Assembly (NCBI GenBank): GCA_019635015.1
Contig: JAHCAG010000004.1
Location: forward strand, 110,549-174,548
Direction of reading: 5' to 3'
Origin: Burkholderiales bacterium
GTDB taxonomy: Bacteria > Pseudomonadota > Gammaproteobacteria > Burkholderiales > SG8-41
DNA length: 64,000 nt
Made by a program: the position numbers and the translations under genes. Numbering within the stretch: the stretch's first letter is position 1; each line of letters opens with the position of its first letter. The notes under the pieces were generated by a model. That model was not told where the DNA came from. It was given only the letters and a program-made list of their open reading frames with translations, and ran no database searches. Below are positions 8,116 through 18,463 of this stretch, piece by piece.

Positions 8116-9123
8116 TCAGCGCGCGGGCTGCTGTCCCGCATGCTCGGGTTTGGAGTCGCGGCCGAGCAGGCTGCGCACAACCTCGGCCGCACTTTCCGGC
8201 CGTGCCAGCACGCGGCAGACCGCATCGGTGATCGGCATCTCCACACCCAGCGCCTGCGCCCGGCGGCTGACCTCCGCCGCCGTGAATACGCCTTCGGCGA
8301 CGTGGCCGAGGCCGGCCTGGGCCGAGGCTGCAGCTTCACCGCGGGCCAGCGCCAGTCCGACACGGCGGTTGCGCGAGAGGTCACCGGTGCATGTCAGCAG
8401 CAGATCGCCGATGCCCGCCAGTCCGGTAAAGGTTTCGGCACGGCCGCCGAGGGCAATACCGAGGCGCGTCATTTCCGCCAGTCCACGGGTAATCAAGGCC
8501 GCGCGCGCGTTGAGTCCGAGGCCCAGTCCGTCGCAGACACCGGCGGCAATGGCGATCACGTTCTTCACCGCGCCGCCGACTTCAACGCCGATCAGGTCAT
8601 CATGTGAATAGACGCGCAGCGCGGGTCCGTGCAGGGCCTGCGCTGCCGTGGCCGCCAGGCCGGCATCCGCCGCTGCCAGTGTCAACGCCGCAGGCAGACC
8701 CGCCGCGACTTCCTGCGCAAAGCTGGGGCCGGAGAGTGCCGCACCCGGCGGACTGCCGCCCATTTCTTCCGCGTAGACCTCGTGTGGCAGGCGCGCATCC
8801 GGACGTTCGAAACCCTTGCACAGCCAGATCACCGGCACCGCCAGGCGCTGCTCGCGCAGCCGGCGCAACGTTGCGCGCAAGCCGGAAACGGGGGCCGCGA
8901 CCACCGCATAGCCGCAGGACTCCAGTGCACGCGACAGATCGGGCTCCACCGTCAGCCGTTCCGGAAACGGGCAGCCCGGCAGATAACGTTCGTTGACGCG
9001 GCCTGCAGACATCGCGCTGAGCTGGGCGGAATCACGTGCCCAGAGCGACACGGCATGGCGGCCGGAAAGATTGATGGCCAGCGCGGTACCCCAGGCGCCG
9101 GCACCGAGGATGGCGATTTTCAT
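8116..9123 (-). CDS. gpsA: Glycerol-3-phosphate dehydrogenase [NAD(P)+]
   Basis: 335 residues starting [16 protein letters not shown], the Rossmann dinucleotide motif of Gps[11 protein letters not shown] and [15 protein letters not shown] are the substrate-site and catalytic Lys regions. It reduces dihydroxyacetone phosphate to sn-glycerol 3-phosphate for phospholipid synthesis in the cytosol. It is the last gene of the rhodanese-grxC-secB-SH3-gpsA unit, with a 31-bp gap to the SH3 gene. The start was chosen at MKIAI because upstream in-frame residues are not gpsA-like. Confidence 0.95.
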   Translation of the reverse strand: MKIAILGAGAWGTALAINLSGRHAVSLWARDSAQLSAMSAGRVNERYLPGCPFPERLTVEPDLSRALESCGYAVVAAPVSGLRATLRRLREQRLAVPVIWLCKGFERPDARLPHEVYAEEMGGSPPGAALSGPSFAQEVAAGLPAALTLAAADAGLAATAAQALHGPALRVYSHDDLIGVEVGGAVKNVIAIAAGVCDGLGLGLNARAALITRGLAEMTRLGIALGGRAETFTGLAGIGDLLLTCTGDLSRNRRVGLALARGEAAASAQAGLGHVAEGVFTAAEVSRRAQALGVEMPITDAVCRVLARPESAAEVVRSLLGRDSKPEHAGQQPAR

Positions 9124-9154
9124 GGCGGGAGAATGCGCGCTGTAGCCGGCGGGG

Positions 9155-9592
9155 TCAGCCGCCCCAGACATCAGCCGCACGGACGTAGCCGGCGGTACCG
9201 TCACGATGCCGGACATGCACCCAGCCGGCGCTGGCGCCTTCCACCAGCTCGAGCAGCAGGTCGCGCTGCCCCTCGAAGGCCGCCGGCGCATCGGCAGCCG
9301 GTTTCTGGCGTACCGTGGCCGCGGTTTTCAGCAGCACGTGGCGCGTGTTGTCCAGCGATTTGCTCTCGACCCAGGACAGGGCGCCGGTGGCATCGCGGAC
9401 CTTGACCCAGCCCTCGACCTGGACCACCACTTCGAGCGGGTAGCCGCGGCTGACGATGAACAGCTTGCTCGATTTGGCCGAGGGCGCGTCATAAAGCACG
9501 GCCGCAGGCTCGGCCACCGAACGGAAATCCGCAGCACATGCCACTGCCGGCAGCAACCCCGCCAGCGTTGCGATGATCTGCGCGCGCTTCAT
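9155..9592 (-). CDS. Exported SH3-domain protein
   Basis: 145 residues. The N-terminus [20 protein letters not shown] is a signal peptide with likely cleavage after ACA near residue 20. Two bacterial SH3-like repeats follow (about residues 30-80 and 85-140), ending in [22 protein letters not shown], the usual end of such repeats. These domains commonly bind cell-wall peptides, so a periplasmic wall-associated role is inferred. It sits 11 bp after secB and before gpsA. Confidence 0.75.
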   Translation of the reverse strand: MKRAQIIATLAGLLPAVACAADFRSVAEPAAVLYDAPSAKSSKLFIVSRGYPLEVVVQVEGWVKVRDATGALSWVESKSLDNTRHVLLKTAATVRQKPAADAPAAFEGQRDLLLELVEGASAGWVHVRHRDGTAGYVRAADVWGG

Positions 9593-9603
9593 TGCCCGGC
9601 CCC

Positions 9604-10074
9604 TCAGTTCGGCGCGGACTTCGGTGCGGCCGCCTGCTCCTGCTGCAACTGGCGCAGGCGTTCCTGGTAGGCGGCCTCGAAATTCATGTGTTGCAACAAC
9701 ACCGGCGGGAAACCGGCGCGGGCCATCAGGCTGGCCACCGCCTCGCGGGCGTAGGGCAGCAGCGTGTTGGGGCACATGATGCCGAGCACGGCATCGATTT
9801 CCTGCGGCGGCAGGCCGAGGATCTGGAAAATGCCGGCCTGCGCAACTTCGATCAGGAATACCGTCTTTTCGCCGAGCTTCGCGGTCACCGTGACCGTCAT
9901 CACCACTTCGAAAAGGCCGGCCTGCTCCAGCGGGTTCGCCGCGTTGTGCACGCTGATCTCGATCTGCGGATTCTCGCGCTCGAGAAATATCTGCGGCGCA
10001 TTGGGGATCTCCAGCGACAGATCCTTGATGTAGATTTTTTCAATGCCGAACTGCACCTGCTGTTGCTCGCTCAT
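9604..10074 (-). CDS. secB: Protein-export chaperone SecB
   Basis: 156 residues, matching SecB in length and sequence along the whole chain: YIKDLSLEIPNAPQIFL near the start, EVVMTVTVTAKLGEKTVFLIEVAQAG in the middle, CPNTLLPYAREAV and the LLQHMNFEA end. SecB tetramers hold unfolded preproteins and deliver them to SecA. It lies in the conserved rhodanese-grxC-secB-gpsA group. Confidence 0.96.
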   Translation of the reverse strand: MSEQQQVQFGIEKIYIKDLSLEIPNAPQIFLERENPQIEISVHNAANPLEQAGLFEVVMTVTVTAKLGEKTVFLIEVAQAGIFQILGLPPQEIDAVLGIMCPNTLLPYAREAVASLMARAGFPPVLLQHMNFEAAYQERLRQLQQEQAAAPKSAPN

Positions 10075-10111
10075 GAAACGGGTTCCTTGGATGACGGGGG
10101 TTAGCCGGCGT

Positions 10112-10369
10112 TTACGCCGCCAGCAGCGGGTCCAGACCGCCGGCGCGGTCGAGCGCCGCCAGATCGTCGTAGCCGCCGACGTGGGTGTCGCCGATATAGA
10201 TTTGCGGCACCGTGCGGCGGCCGGTTTTTGCCATCATGTCCTCCCGCTGTGCGGGATCAAGATCGATGCGGACCTTGTCGATTTCGGCAACACCCTTGCT
10301 GCGCAGCAGGCGCTCGGCCATCTGGCAGTAGGGACAGACTGCAGTGGTATACATGCGGACTTTCGCCAT
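10112..10369 (-). CDS. grxC: Glutaredoxin 3
   Basis: 85 residues with the dithiol active site CPYC at residues 12-15, the TVPQIYIG cis-Pro loop and GGYDDLAAL, which together bind glutathione. It is a cytosolic glutathione-dependent disulfide reductase. Gaps of 37 bp to secB and 17 bp to the rhodanese gene indicate one operon. The length is usual for GrxC. Confidence 0.94.
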   Translation of the reverse strand: MAKVRMYTTAVCPYCQMAERLLRSKGVAEIDKVRIDLDPAQREDMMAKTGRRTVPQIYIGDTHVGGYDDLAALDRAGGLDPLLAA

Positions 10370-10386
10370 GATGCGGCCCGCCGGAA

Positions 10387-10821
10387 TCAGCGTTTTTCGA
10401 GCGGCATGCCGGCCTGCTCCCAGGCGCCGATGCCGCCGCTCAGGTTCACCGCCTCGCCGAACCCGTTGCGGCGCAGCACCTGCACCGCGACGCCGGAACG
10501 CGTGCCGCTGCGGCAGGTCACGATGATCGGCTTTTCCCTGAATTTTTCCAGTTCCCGCAGACGCTCGGTCAGCTGCTTCTCGGGCACATGCCGCGCGCCG
10601 GCAACATGACCGGCCTCGTATTCACCGGTATCGCGCACATCGACCACCAGCGCGTCCTTGCGGTTGATCAGCTGCACGGCCTCCTGCACGCTGACCTCGC
10701 GGCCGGCGCGGAAGGGGCGCATCAGCAGCGGCCACAGCAGCATCGCACCGGTGATGACGGCGCCGCCGAACAACATCATGTTGAACGGATTTTTCTGCAG
10801 GAAAACGATGAAGGCATCCAT
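10387..10821 (-). CDS. Membrane-anchored rhodanese-like protein (YibN type)
   Basis: 144 residues. One N-terminal membrane helix (about residues 14-34) precedes a single rhodanese domain whose active-site loop is CRSGTRSG with the catalytic Cys. Such proteins carry sulfane sulfur. It has the same position as E. coli yibN next to grxC and secB. Cytosolic orientation of the domain is inferred from the lack of a cleavable signal. Confidence 0.85.
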   Translation of the reverse strand: MDAFIVFLQKNPFNMMLFGGAVITGAMLLWPLLMRPFRAGREVSVQEAVQLINRKDALVVDVRDTGEYEAGHVAGARHVPEKQLTERLRELEKFREKPIIVTCRSGTRSGVAVQVLRRNGFGEAVNLSGGIGAWEQAGMPLEKR

Positions 10822-10831
10822 GGGGGAAAAC

Positions 10832-12583
10832 TTATTGCTGGGACCGGGATCCGGAATGGGCGGATTCTAACAGAGGACGGAAAAGTGCCGGCTCCTCTCC
10901 GGCCAGCTGCGCGAGGCGCTGTTCGAAACCGGCAGGCGCGACGGGATAGGCCAGCCGCGCTGCGGCCAGCAGCGACTGTGCTTCCGGCGTACGGCCGGCC
11001 AGCGCCAGAAGCAGCGCCTGGCGATAAACCAGCACGGGCTGCGGGCTGAAGCGGATCACCCGTTCATTCAGCAGCAACCGGCGCTGCAGGTCGTCCCGGT
11101 TTGCCGGCAAGGGCATCACCATCGACAACTCGACATAGGGTGTCAGCAGCGTATTGCGATGAATGCGCAGGATCGTGTTGGCAAAACCGGCGCTTTGAAG
11201 CTGGTCGATGGTGGGCCGAACCATGCGCTCGAAAACGCGGTAGTCGTTCCACAGGAAAACCAGGTTCGCGGCTCCGACCAGCAGCGCCGTTGCGGCAACC
11301 AGGCGCCCGAAGCGGGCCAGCCGCGGCTGCAACACCGGTGACGGGCAGAGCCCCAGCAGCAGCGCTGCGATGCCGAGGAAATAGGCATACCAGAACGGAT
11401 ATTCGAGCAGGCTGTGGATTCCGAACACGCCCAGCGTCGCCCACAGCCACCAGTGGGCGGCATCCGGCCGCGCCTTCAGGGCCAGCAGCAGTCCCCAGCC
11501 CGCGGGAACCAGCAGCAAGGCCGCCCCGACAATGCCGGTTTCGGCCAACAACTGCAGAGGCAGGTTATGGACATTGTTGTAGAGGCCCGGCGGCGCAAGG
11601 CCGCCGGAACCGGACAGGTACTGGAAGTACTGACCGGCGAATGCGCCCCAGCCGACCCCCGTGAACAGGTGCTCGGCGGCAATCGCCAGCGCCGCCTGCC
11701 ACAGTCCGATGCGGTCGCTGACACTGGCCGCGCCCGAAAACAGGCGCTCCACGGCCGTGACGGCCTCGCGCTGCGGTGGCGCTAACCAGCCCAGCCCGGT
11801 GCAGAACTGCAGCAGGTAATGCAGGACGATGAACATCCCGGTCCAGATGAACAGTTGCCGCGCGCGCGGGTCTCCGCCGGCGAGCCGCAGCCGGACCGCG
11901 AAGGCAAACGCCGCGAACAGATAAAGCCAGACACTGCGCGAGCCGGACAGGCCGAGCACGAACAGCAGCGGCAACACAAGGACTGCGGCGAAGGCCAGCG
12001 GCAGGCGTCCGCGGCTGTGCAGATGAACGACGCTGAAAAGTCCCAGCGTGACCTGCGCCGCAAAATGATTGGGCTGCGCGAGGTTGCCGAAGATGACGCT
12101 GCTGTGCAGCCGGGTAATGAAGGGGTTCAGCGGCGTTATCAGGTTGAAATGCTGGATGACGCCGATGACCGCGCTGAGCAGGGCCCCCGCGGCAAGCCCG
12201 GCGGCAACCACGTTGCAGACAGTGTCCATGCCGCAGTCCCGCACCAGGGCGCGCCCGGCGATGACCAGCAATCCGGCCCATACCAGGTAAAGCGCGCCGA
12301 GCAGCGCCTGGCCGAAATAAGGCGACCAGCCGGCAAGGCCGTGAACAACCGCCAGCCCGGCCAGCCCGAACAAGGGCAGCGCAGCCCAGGGCAGTCCGGC
12401 ATTGATCCAGGTCCGGCGCTCAAGCAGCACGGCGAGCACACCGAGACCGCAGGCAAAAGCCAGCCATTCGGAATAAAACGCCGTCAGCGGAAAGCGGTGG
12501 TAAGGCTGCAGAAACGGCAACATGCACAGCATCGCCGCGGCGGCGAGGCTGAAGCGCGCAGGAAGGGACAGGACGGAATTCAT
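10832..12583 (-). CDS. PglL/Wzy-type membrane O-glycan ligase (pilin O-oligosaccharyltransferase candidate)
   Basis: 583 residues with about twelve hydrophobic segments in the first 430 residues, and a soluble C-terminal tail. The FGNLAQPNHFAAQ segment (about residues 168-180) is the signature loop of the PglL/WaaL/Wzy_C superfamily. The C-terminal part resembles the Wzy_C_2 region of PglL proteins. These enzymes move a lipid-linked glycan onto pilins or lipid A in the periplasm. With pilins in the same window, pilin glycosylation is an attractive but unproven role. It lies 57 bp downstream of an ArsR gene and 10 bp before the rhodanese gene. Confidence 0.75.
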   Translation of the reverse strand: MNSVLSLPARFSLAAAAMLCMLPFLQPYHRFPLTAFYSEWLAFACGLGVLAVLLERRTWINAGLPWAALPLFGLAGLAVVHGLAGWSPYFGQALLGALYLVWAGLLVIAGRALVRDCGMDTVCNVVAAGLAAGALLSAVIGVIQHFNLITPLNPFITRLHSSVIFGNLAQPNHFAAQVTLGLFSVVHLHSRGRLPLAFAAVLVLPLLFVLGLSGSRSVWLYLFAAFAFAVRLRLAGGDPRARQLFIWTGMFIVLHYLLQFCTGLGWLAPPQREAVTAVERLFSGAASVSDRIGLWQAALAIAAEHLFTGVGWGAFAGQYFQYLSGSGGLAPPGLYNNVHNLPLQLLAETGIVGAALLLVPAGWGLLLALKARPDAAHWWLWATLGVFGIHSLLEYPFWYAYFLGIAALLLGLCPSPVLQPRLARFGRLVAATALLVGAANLVFLWNDYRVFERMVRPTIDQLQSAGFANTILRIHRNTLLTPYVELSMVMPLPANRDDLQRRLLLNERVIRFSPQPVLVYRQALLLALAGRTPEAQSLLAAARLAYPVAPAGFEQRLAQLAGEEPALFRPLLESAHSGSRSQQ

Positions 12584-12640
12584 CCGCGGCCCGGCATCAG
12601 GCCAAGGTCCGGGCGAGGATGGGACGATTCGGCGGAAACG

Positions 12641-12967
12641 CTATTTGTCCGGCCCGCAAAACACTTCCCGCATCATGCCGATCAGCGTCAGCGTGCGTTC
12701 GTCGCCGATGCGGTAATAAACGCGGTTGGCATCCTTGCGCGTGCGCAGCACGCCTTTTTCGCGAAGAATGGCCAGGTGCTGGGAAATATTGCTCTGCGAG
12801 GTGCCGACACAGTCGACGATGTCCTGGACGCTGACTTCCTGGTCTCCGAGCACGCAGAGGATTTTCAGGCGCAGCGGATGCGCCATCGCCTTGAGCGCCC
12901 GGGAAGCCTGTTCAATATGCTCCTCTTTTTCCAGCAACTGCTCACGTACCGCGACTACGTCCGTCAT
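12641..12967 (-). CDS. ArsR-family repressor with BigR/SqrR-like cysteine pair
   Basis: 108 residues from an ATG preceded by GGGAGA. This is a winged-helix ArsR fold: AMAHPLRLKILC at the start, recognition helix around SQSNISQHLAILRE, and beta-wing near RKDANRVYYRI. Cys38 (KILC) and Cys104 (VFCG) are 66 residues apart, exactly as in the persulfide sensors BigR (42/108) and SqrR (41/107). An extra Cys53 is present. There is no metal-binding CxC motif. A role as a reactive-sulfur-responsive repressor is inferred. It is divergent from gpmI and upstream of the glycan ligase gene. Confidence 0.85.
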   Translation of the reverse strand: MTDVVAVREQLLEKEEHIEQASRALKAMAHPLRLKILCVLGDQEVSVQDIVDCVGTSQSNISQHLAILREKGVLRTRKDANRVYYRIGDERTLTLIGMMREVFCGPDK

Positions 12968-13049
12968 GAGTCTCCCGGCGCCGCCCAAGCCTGTTGAAAT
13001 GATTTAGAATTATACTGCATCACAATATTCTGAAAACGTCATAAAAATC
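12968..13049. promoter_or_regulatory. Divergent arsR / gpmI promoter with candidate ArsR operator
   Basis: The gap is AT-rich in an otherwise GC-rich area. A perfect TATAAT lies on the minus strand (13009-13014) and TATACT on the plus strand (13011-13016). An imperfect dyad, AGAATTAT (13006-13013) and AATATTCT (13024-13031), spans both, so a repressor bound there could block both directions. Matching -35 boxes were not clear. Confidence 0.5.
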
Positions 13050-14581
<1,532 letters not shown>

Positions 14582-14585
<4 letters not shown>

Positions 14586-15781
14586 TCCGGATCGCGGGCC
14601 TGCTCATCGCATCGCTGGCGCTGTCCCCCGCCGCGACCGCCGCGACCGCGGGGCAGACACAGGAGGAACTGCGCGAGCTGCGCGCGCGCATTGCCGCCAT
14701 GCAGAAGAAGCTGGCGGCCGCCGAGGAGAGCCGCAGCGAAGCCTCCGATGCCCTGCGCGAATCGGAGCAGGCCATCTCGGAAGCCAACCGCGAGTTGCGC
14801 CAGCTCGCCGTGCAATCCCGGGAATCGGCCGCCAAAATGTCCGGGCTGCGCAAATCGGCGGAGGCCGCCGGCGCCACGCTGCAGGGCCAGCAGGAACTCC
14901 TCGGCCGCATGCTGCGTCAGCAATACTTCCAGGGCGAACCCGACGCGCTGCGCCTGGTGCTGGGCCGCGAAGACCCCAGCGCGCTGGCGCGCCAGCTGCA
15001 TTACCTGTCGCATGTCGCACGCGCCCGCGCGCAGCTGGTTGACGGCCTGCGCGCGAACCTGCGGGAACTCGAGCGTCTGCAGGCGGAAATCGCCGCGGAA
15101 GCTGAAGCCATTGCCCGCATTACCCGCGAACAGACCGCCCAGCGGGCGCGCCTCGAACAGGAAAAACGCGCCCGTGCCGGCGTGTTGTCCCGGCTGGCGC
15201 GGGACATCCAGAAACAGCAGCGCGAAATGCGCGCCATGCAGGCCAACGAAAACCGCCTGACACGGCTCGTCGACCAGCTGACCCGGCTGGTGAGAAAACC
15301 GGCAGCGTCCGGAAAGCCGGCCGCGCCGGGAAAACCGCGCCCCCGCAACGAAGCCCTCCCGTCCGGGTCAGCCGACGGCAGCCCCTTCGCCGCCCTGCGC
15401 GGCAGCCTGGCATTACCGGTGCGCGGGGAACTTGGCAGCCGCTTTGGCAGTCCACGTGCAGACGGGGGTGTGACCTGGAAAGGCCTGTTCATCGCCGCCA
15501 GGGCCGGGGAAGACGTGCGGGCGGTGGCCGGAGGCAGGGTGGTTTATGCGGACTGGCTGCGCGGATTCGGCAACCTGCTGATCGTCGATCATGGCGACAG
15601 CTACATGACACTGTATGCCAACGCCGAGGCACTGCTGAAGCAGGTCGGCGACATGATCCGCGGCGGCGAGCCGGTGGCAACAGTGGGCAACAGCGGCGGC
15701 AACGCGGAATCGGGCTTATACTTTGAAATGCGGCATGAAGGACGGCCCTTCGACCCCCTGCAGTGGGTCCGTTTACGGTAG
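14582..15781 (+). CDS. envC: Murein hydrolase activator EnvC-like (degenerate LytM domain)
   Basis: 399 residues from a GTG that overlaps the gpmI stop. A signal peptide (about 1-22) is followed by a long coiled coil (about 28-250), a Pro/Lys linker and a C-terminal M23/LytM domain. The zinc-binding His and Asp positions are lost: the first motif reads TWKGLFIAA and the usual HxH region reads MTLYANAE, as in E. coli EnvC. It should therefore activate amidases at the division septum rather than cut peptidoglycan. Confidence 0.9.
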
Positions 15782-15818
15782 TGATTACAGTAGCCGCAAA
15801 GCGCGGCAGGAGCAGCAA

Positions 15819-17243
15819 ATGCGCAGCAAATTCAGTCAGTTAGGTCTTGTCATCTGTGGCGTACTGATCGGCGTCGCGATCAGCCTCAATTATTCGGCGG
15901 TCGCCCAGCGCAGCACGCCGCCGGCGATGCCGCTGCCGATCGAGGAATTGCGCGCGTTCACCGAGGTCTTCGGCCGCATCAAAAGCGATTACGTCGAGCC
16001 GGTGGAAGACAGGAAACTGATCACCGAAGCCATCACCGGCATGCTGACGGGCCTCGATCCGCATTCCGCCTACCTCGACCAGGAAGCCTTCCGCGAAATG
16101 CAGGTCGGCACCCAGGGCGAGTTCGGCGGCCTCGGCATTGAAGTCGGCATGGAGGACGGTTTCGTGCGCGTGGTGTCACCGATCGACGATTCACCCGCGG
16201 CGCGTGCAGGGATCAAGGCCGGCGACCTGATCGTCAAGCTCGATGAAACTTCGGTCAAGGGCATGACGCTCAATGACGCCGTGAAACGCATGCGCGGCAA
16301 ACCGAATACCCAGATCATGCTCACCATCGTGCGCAAGGGCGAACAGAAACCCATCGTCGTCACGCTGACCCGCGCGGTGATCAAGATCCAGAGCGTCAGG
16401 TCGACGCTGCTGGAGCCGGGTTTCGCCTATGTGCGCGTGAGCCAGTTCCAGGAGCACACCGGCGAGACGCTGGCGCGCTCGGTGGAGCGCCTGTTCAAGG
16501 AAAACCAGGGACCGATGAAAGGCCTGGTGCTCGACCTGCGCAACGATCCCGGCGGCCTGCTCAACGGCGCGGTGGCGGTGTCCGCGGCCTTCCTGCCGAG
16601 GGACGCGCTGGTCGTCTACACCGACGGTCGCACCGAAGACGCCAGGATGAAACTCAACGCCAGCCCCGAGCACTACCTGCGCGGCCGCAACAAGGAGGAT
16701 TTCCTCAAGCGCCTGCCGGCGGAAGCCAAGACCGTGCCGATGGTGGTGCTGGTCAACGGCGGCTCGGCCTCGGCCTCCGAAATCGTCGCCGGCGCGCTGC
16801 AGGACCATGATCGCGCGGTGGTGATGGGGCAGCAGACCTTCGGCAAGGGTTCGGTGCAGACCATCCTGCCGCTGGGCAACAACACCGCAATCAAGCTGAC
16901 CACGGCGCGTTACTACACGCCCAAGGGGCGTTCGATCCAGGCGCGGGGCATCGTGCCGGACATTCCTCTCGACGACGGTGTAAACGACCGCTCGGCGCTG
17001 AAGCTGCGTGAAGCCGACCTGACCAAGCACCTGACCGAGGGTGCGGCCGAGAAACCGGCGGACAAGGCCGAAGCAGCGGCGAAGTCGGCGCAGAAATACG
17101 GCTTCACCCCCGCACCGCGGCCCAAGGACGTCGATGAAAAGACAATGCGTCCCGAGCCCGGCCAGGTGGTTTCGCCCAACGACTACGAACTGAACCAGGC
17201 GATTGCCTTCCTGAAGAGCCGTTCGGTCGGCAAGACAAACTGA
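15819..17243 (+). CDS. ctpA: Carboxy-terminal processing protease, S41 family
   Basis: 474 residues from the ATG at 15819, preceded by AGGAG. An N-terminal signal or anchor helix (about 8-26) is followed by a PDZ domain (about 80-165, GGLGIEVGMEDG) and an S41 protease domain with catalytic Ser in NGGSASASEIVAG and Lys in QQTFGKGSVQT. It degrades or trims envelope proteins in the periplasm. The C-terminal tail is long and Lys/Ala-rich. A strong terminator follows. Confidence 0.94.
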   Translation: MRSKFSQLGLVICGVLIGVAISLNYSAVAQRSTPPAMPLPIEELRAFTEVFGRIKSDYVEPVEDRKLITEAITGMLTGLDPHSAYLDQEAFREMQVGTQGEFGGLGIEVGMEDGFVRVVSPIDDSPAARAGIKAGDLIVKLDETSVKGMTLNDAVKRMRGKPNTQIMLTIVRKGEQKPIVVTLTRAVIKIQSVRSTLLEPGFAYVRVSQFQEHTGETLARSVERLFKENQGPMKGLVLDLRNDPGGLLNGAVAVSAAFLPRDALVVYTDGRTEDARMKLNASPEHYLRGRNKEDFLKRLPAEAKTVPMVVLVNGGSASASEIVAGALQDHDRAVVMGQQTFGKGSVQTILPLGNNTAIKLTTARYYTPKGRSIQARGIVPDIPLDDGVNDRSALKLREADLTKHLTEGAAEKPADKAEAAAKSAQKYGFTPAPRPKDVDEKTMRPEPGQVVSPNDYELNQAIAFLKSRSVGKTN

Positions 17244-17260
17244 CCGATCCCGGACCCTGC

Positions 17261-17293
17261 ACAACGCCCGGCTCCGCCGGGCGTTGTTGTTTT
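17261..17293 (+). terminator. Rho-independent terminator after ctpA
   Basis: A perfect 12-bp stem (ACAACGCCCGGC with GCCGGGCGTTGT) around a 3-nt loop runs into TGTTTT, 17 nt after the ctpA stop and before moeB. Confidence 0.88.
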
Positions 17294-17321
17294 CAGCGTC
17301 GGCAACGGCTAGATTCGCGCC

Positions 17322-18077
17322 ATGGACGACCATCAACTGCTGCGTTACAGCCGCCACATCCTGCTGCCGGAGATCGGCATCGAAGGCCAGCAACGTCTGC
17401 TCGACGCCCATGTGCTGCTGATCGGCGCCGGCGGCCTCGGGTCACCGGCAGCGCTGTACCTCGCCTCCGCGGGCATCGGTACACTGACAATCTGCGACGG
17501 CGACAGCGTCGACCTCACCAACCTGCAGCGCCAGATCGTCCACCGCGAGGCCGCGGTCGGCGAGAAAAAAGTGGACTCGGCGCGCGCCACGCTGCTCGGA
17601 CTCAACCCCGGCATCCGCATCAACGCAGTCGCCGAACGGGTCTCCGGCGAACGGCTGCAGCAACTGGTGGATGCCGCTGACGTCGTGCTCGACGGCTGCG
17701 ACAATTTCGAGACCCGCCACGCCGTCAACCGCGCCTGCGTGCGCGCGCGCAAACCGCTGGTCTCCGGCGCGGGTATCCGTTTCGACGGACAACTGGCGGT
17801 GTTCGACCTGCGCCGCGCCGATTCGCCCTGTTACGCCTGCCTGTTTCCGGAGGACGGGGAAATGGAAGAGATGCGCTGCGCGGTGATGGGCGTTTTTGCG
17901 CCGCTGGTCGGGATCATCGGCGCAATGCAGGCGGCCGAGGCGCTGAAACTTGTGAGCGGCGCCGGCGAGGCGCTGACCGGCCGCCTGCTGCTGCTCGACG
18001 CGCTGTCGATGGACCTGCGCACGGTCAGCCTGACACGCGACCCGGCCTGCCCGGTGTGCTCGGCTCGGACAGCCTGA
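17322..18077 (+). CDS. moeB: ThiF/MoeB/HesA family adenylyltransferase
   Basis: 251 residues. The nucleotide-binding motif GAGGLGSPAALYLASAG is near residue 33 and the NLQRQ arginine-finger region near residue 68. CYAC (about 164) and CPVC (about 245) form the structural zinc site. E1-like enzymes adenylate the C-terminus of MoaD or ThiS for molybdopterin or thiamine synthesis. Sequence alone does not separate MoeB from ThiF. Following ctpA is the usual betaproteobacterial position for this gene. It probably has its own promoter, because the ctpA terminator precedes it. Confidence 0.85.
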   Translation: MDDHQLLRYSRHILLPEIGIEGQQRLLDAHVLLIGAGGLGSPAALYLASAGIGTLTICDGDSVDLTNLQRQIVHREAAVGEKKVDSARATLLGLNPGIRINAVAERVSGERLQQLVDAADVVLDGCDNFETRHAVNRACVRARKPLVSGAGIRFDGQLAVFDLRRADSPCYACLFPEDGEMEEMRCAVMGVFAPLVGIIGAMQAAEALKLVSGAGEALTGRLLLLDALSMDLRTVSLTRDPACPVCSARTA

Positions 18078-18090
18078 AGCCGCGCCGGGC

Positions 18091-18435
18091 TCAGGTCATG
18101 TCCAGGGAATCCGCATCCTTCGGCGCGGTCTCCGCGGCCAGCGCTTCCTTCGAGGGCGTCGTGCTCTCCCCACTCAGCAGATGATTGAGTTCGCGCGTGA
18201 GGCGCTCCGCATCGGGCGGATTGCGCCCCAGCATCTGCAGCAGCAGCCGCGACGGAAAATCCGACAGGGTCTCCGGATGGTTGGAGCGGATGCGCGAGGC
18301 GCTTTCGATGATCGACCGTGCGTGACCGGTCTTGAAACCGGCCTTGAGGCTCTCGATCGAATCCAGCACCGCAAGCTGGCTGCGGGCGACGCCCAGCATC
18401 AGCTGCGCCAGATGCTCTACCTTGATATCGGCCAT
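18091..18435 (-). CDS. Small helical protein of unknown function
   Basis: 114 residues, not recognised. It has no signal peptide or membrane segment. Residues 1-90 look alpha-helical (VEHLAQLMLGVARSQLAVLD; SRLLLQMLGRNPPDAERLTR), followed by a disordered Ser/Thr/Ala/Lys tail. GAGGAG lies upstream of the ATG, supporting expression. It is 28 bp downstream of slmA, in the same direction, and converges on moeB. Confidence 0.65.
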   Translation of the reverse strand: MADIKVEHLAQLMLGVARSQLAVLDSIESLKAGFKTGHARSIIESASRIRSNHPETLSDFPSRLLLQMLGRNPPDAERLTRELNHLLSGESTTPSKEALAAETAPKDADSLDMT

Positions 18436-18463
18436 GGTGTTCTCCTCGTCTCGTATGGGATGG

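Noticed and set aside
16191..17411. A 406-codon minus-strand open frame opposite ctpA
   Set aside because: It is a shadow of the S41 protease gene and would also cross its terminator and the start of moeB.
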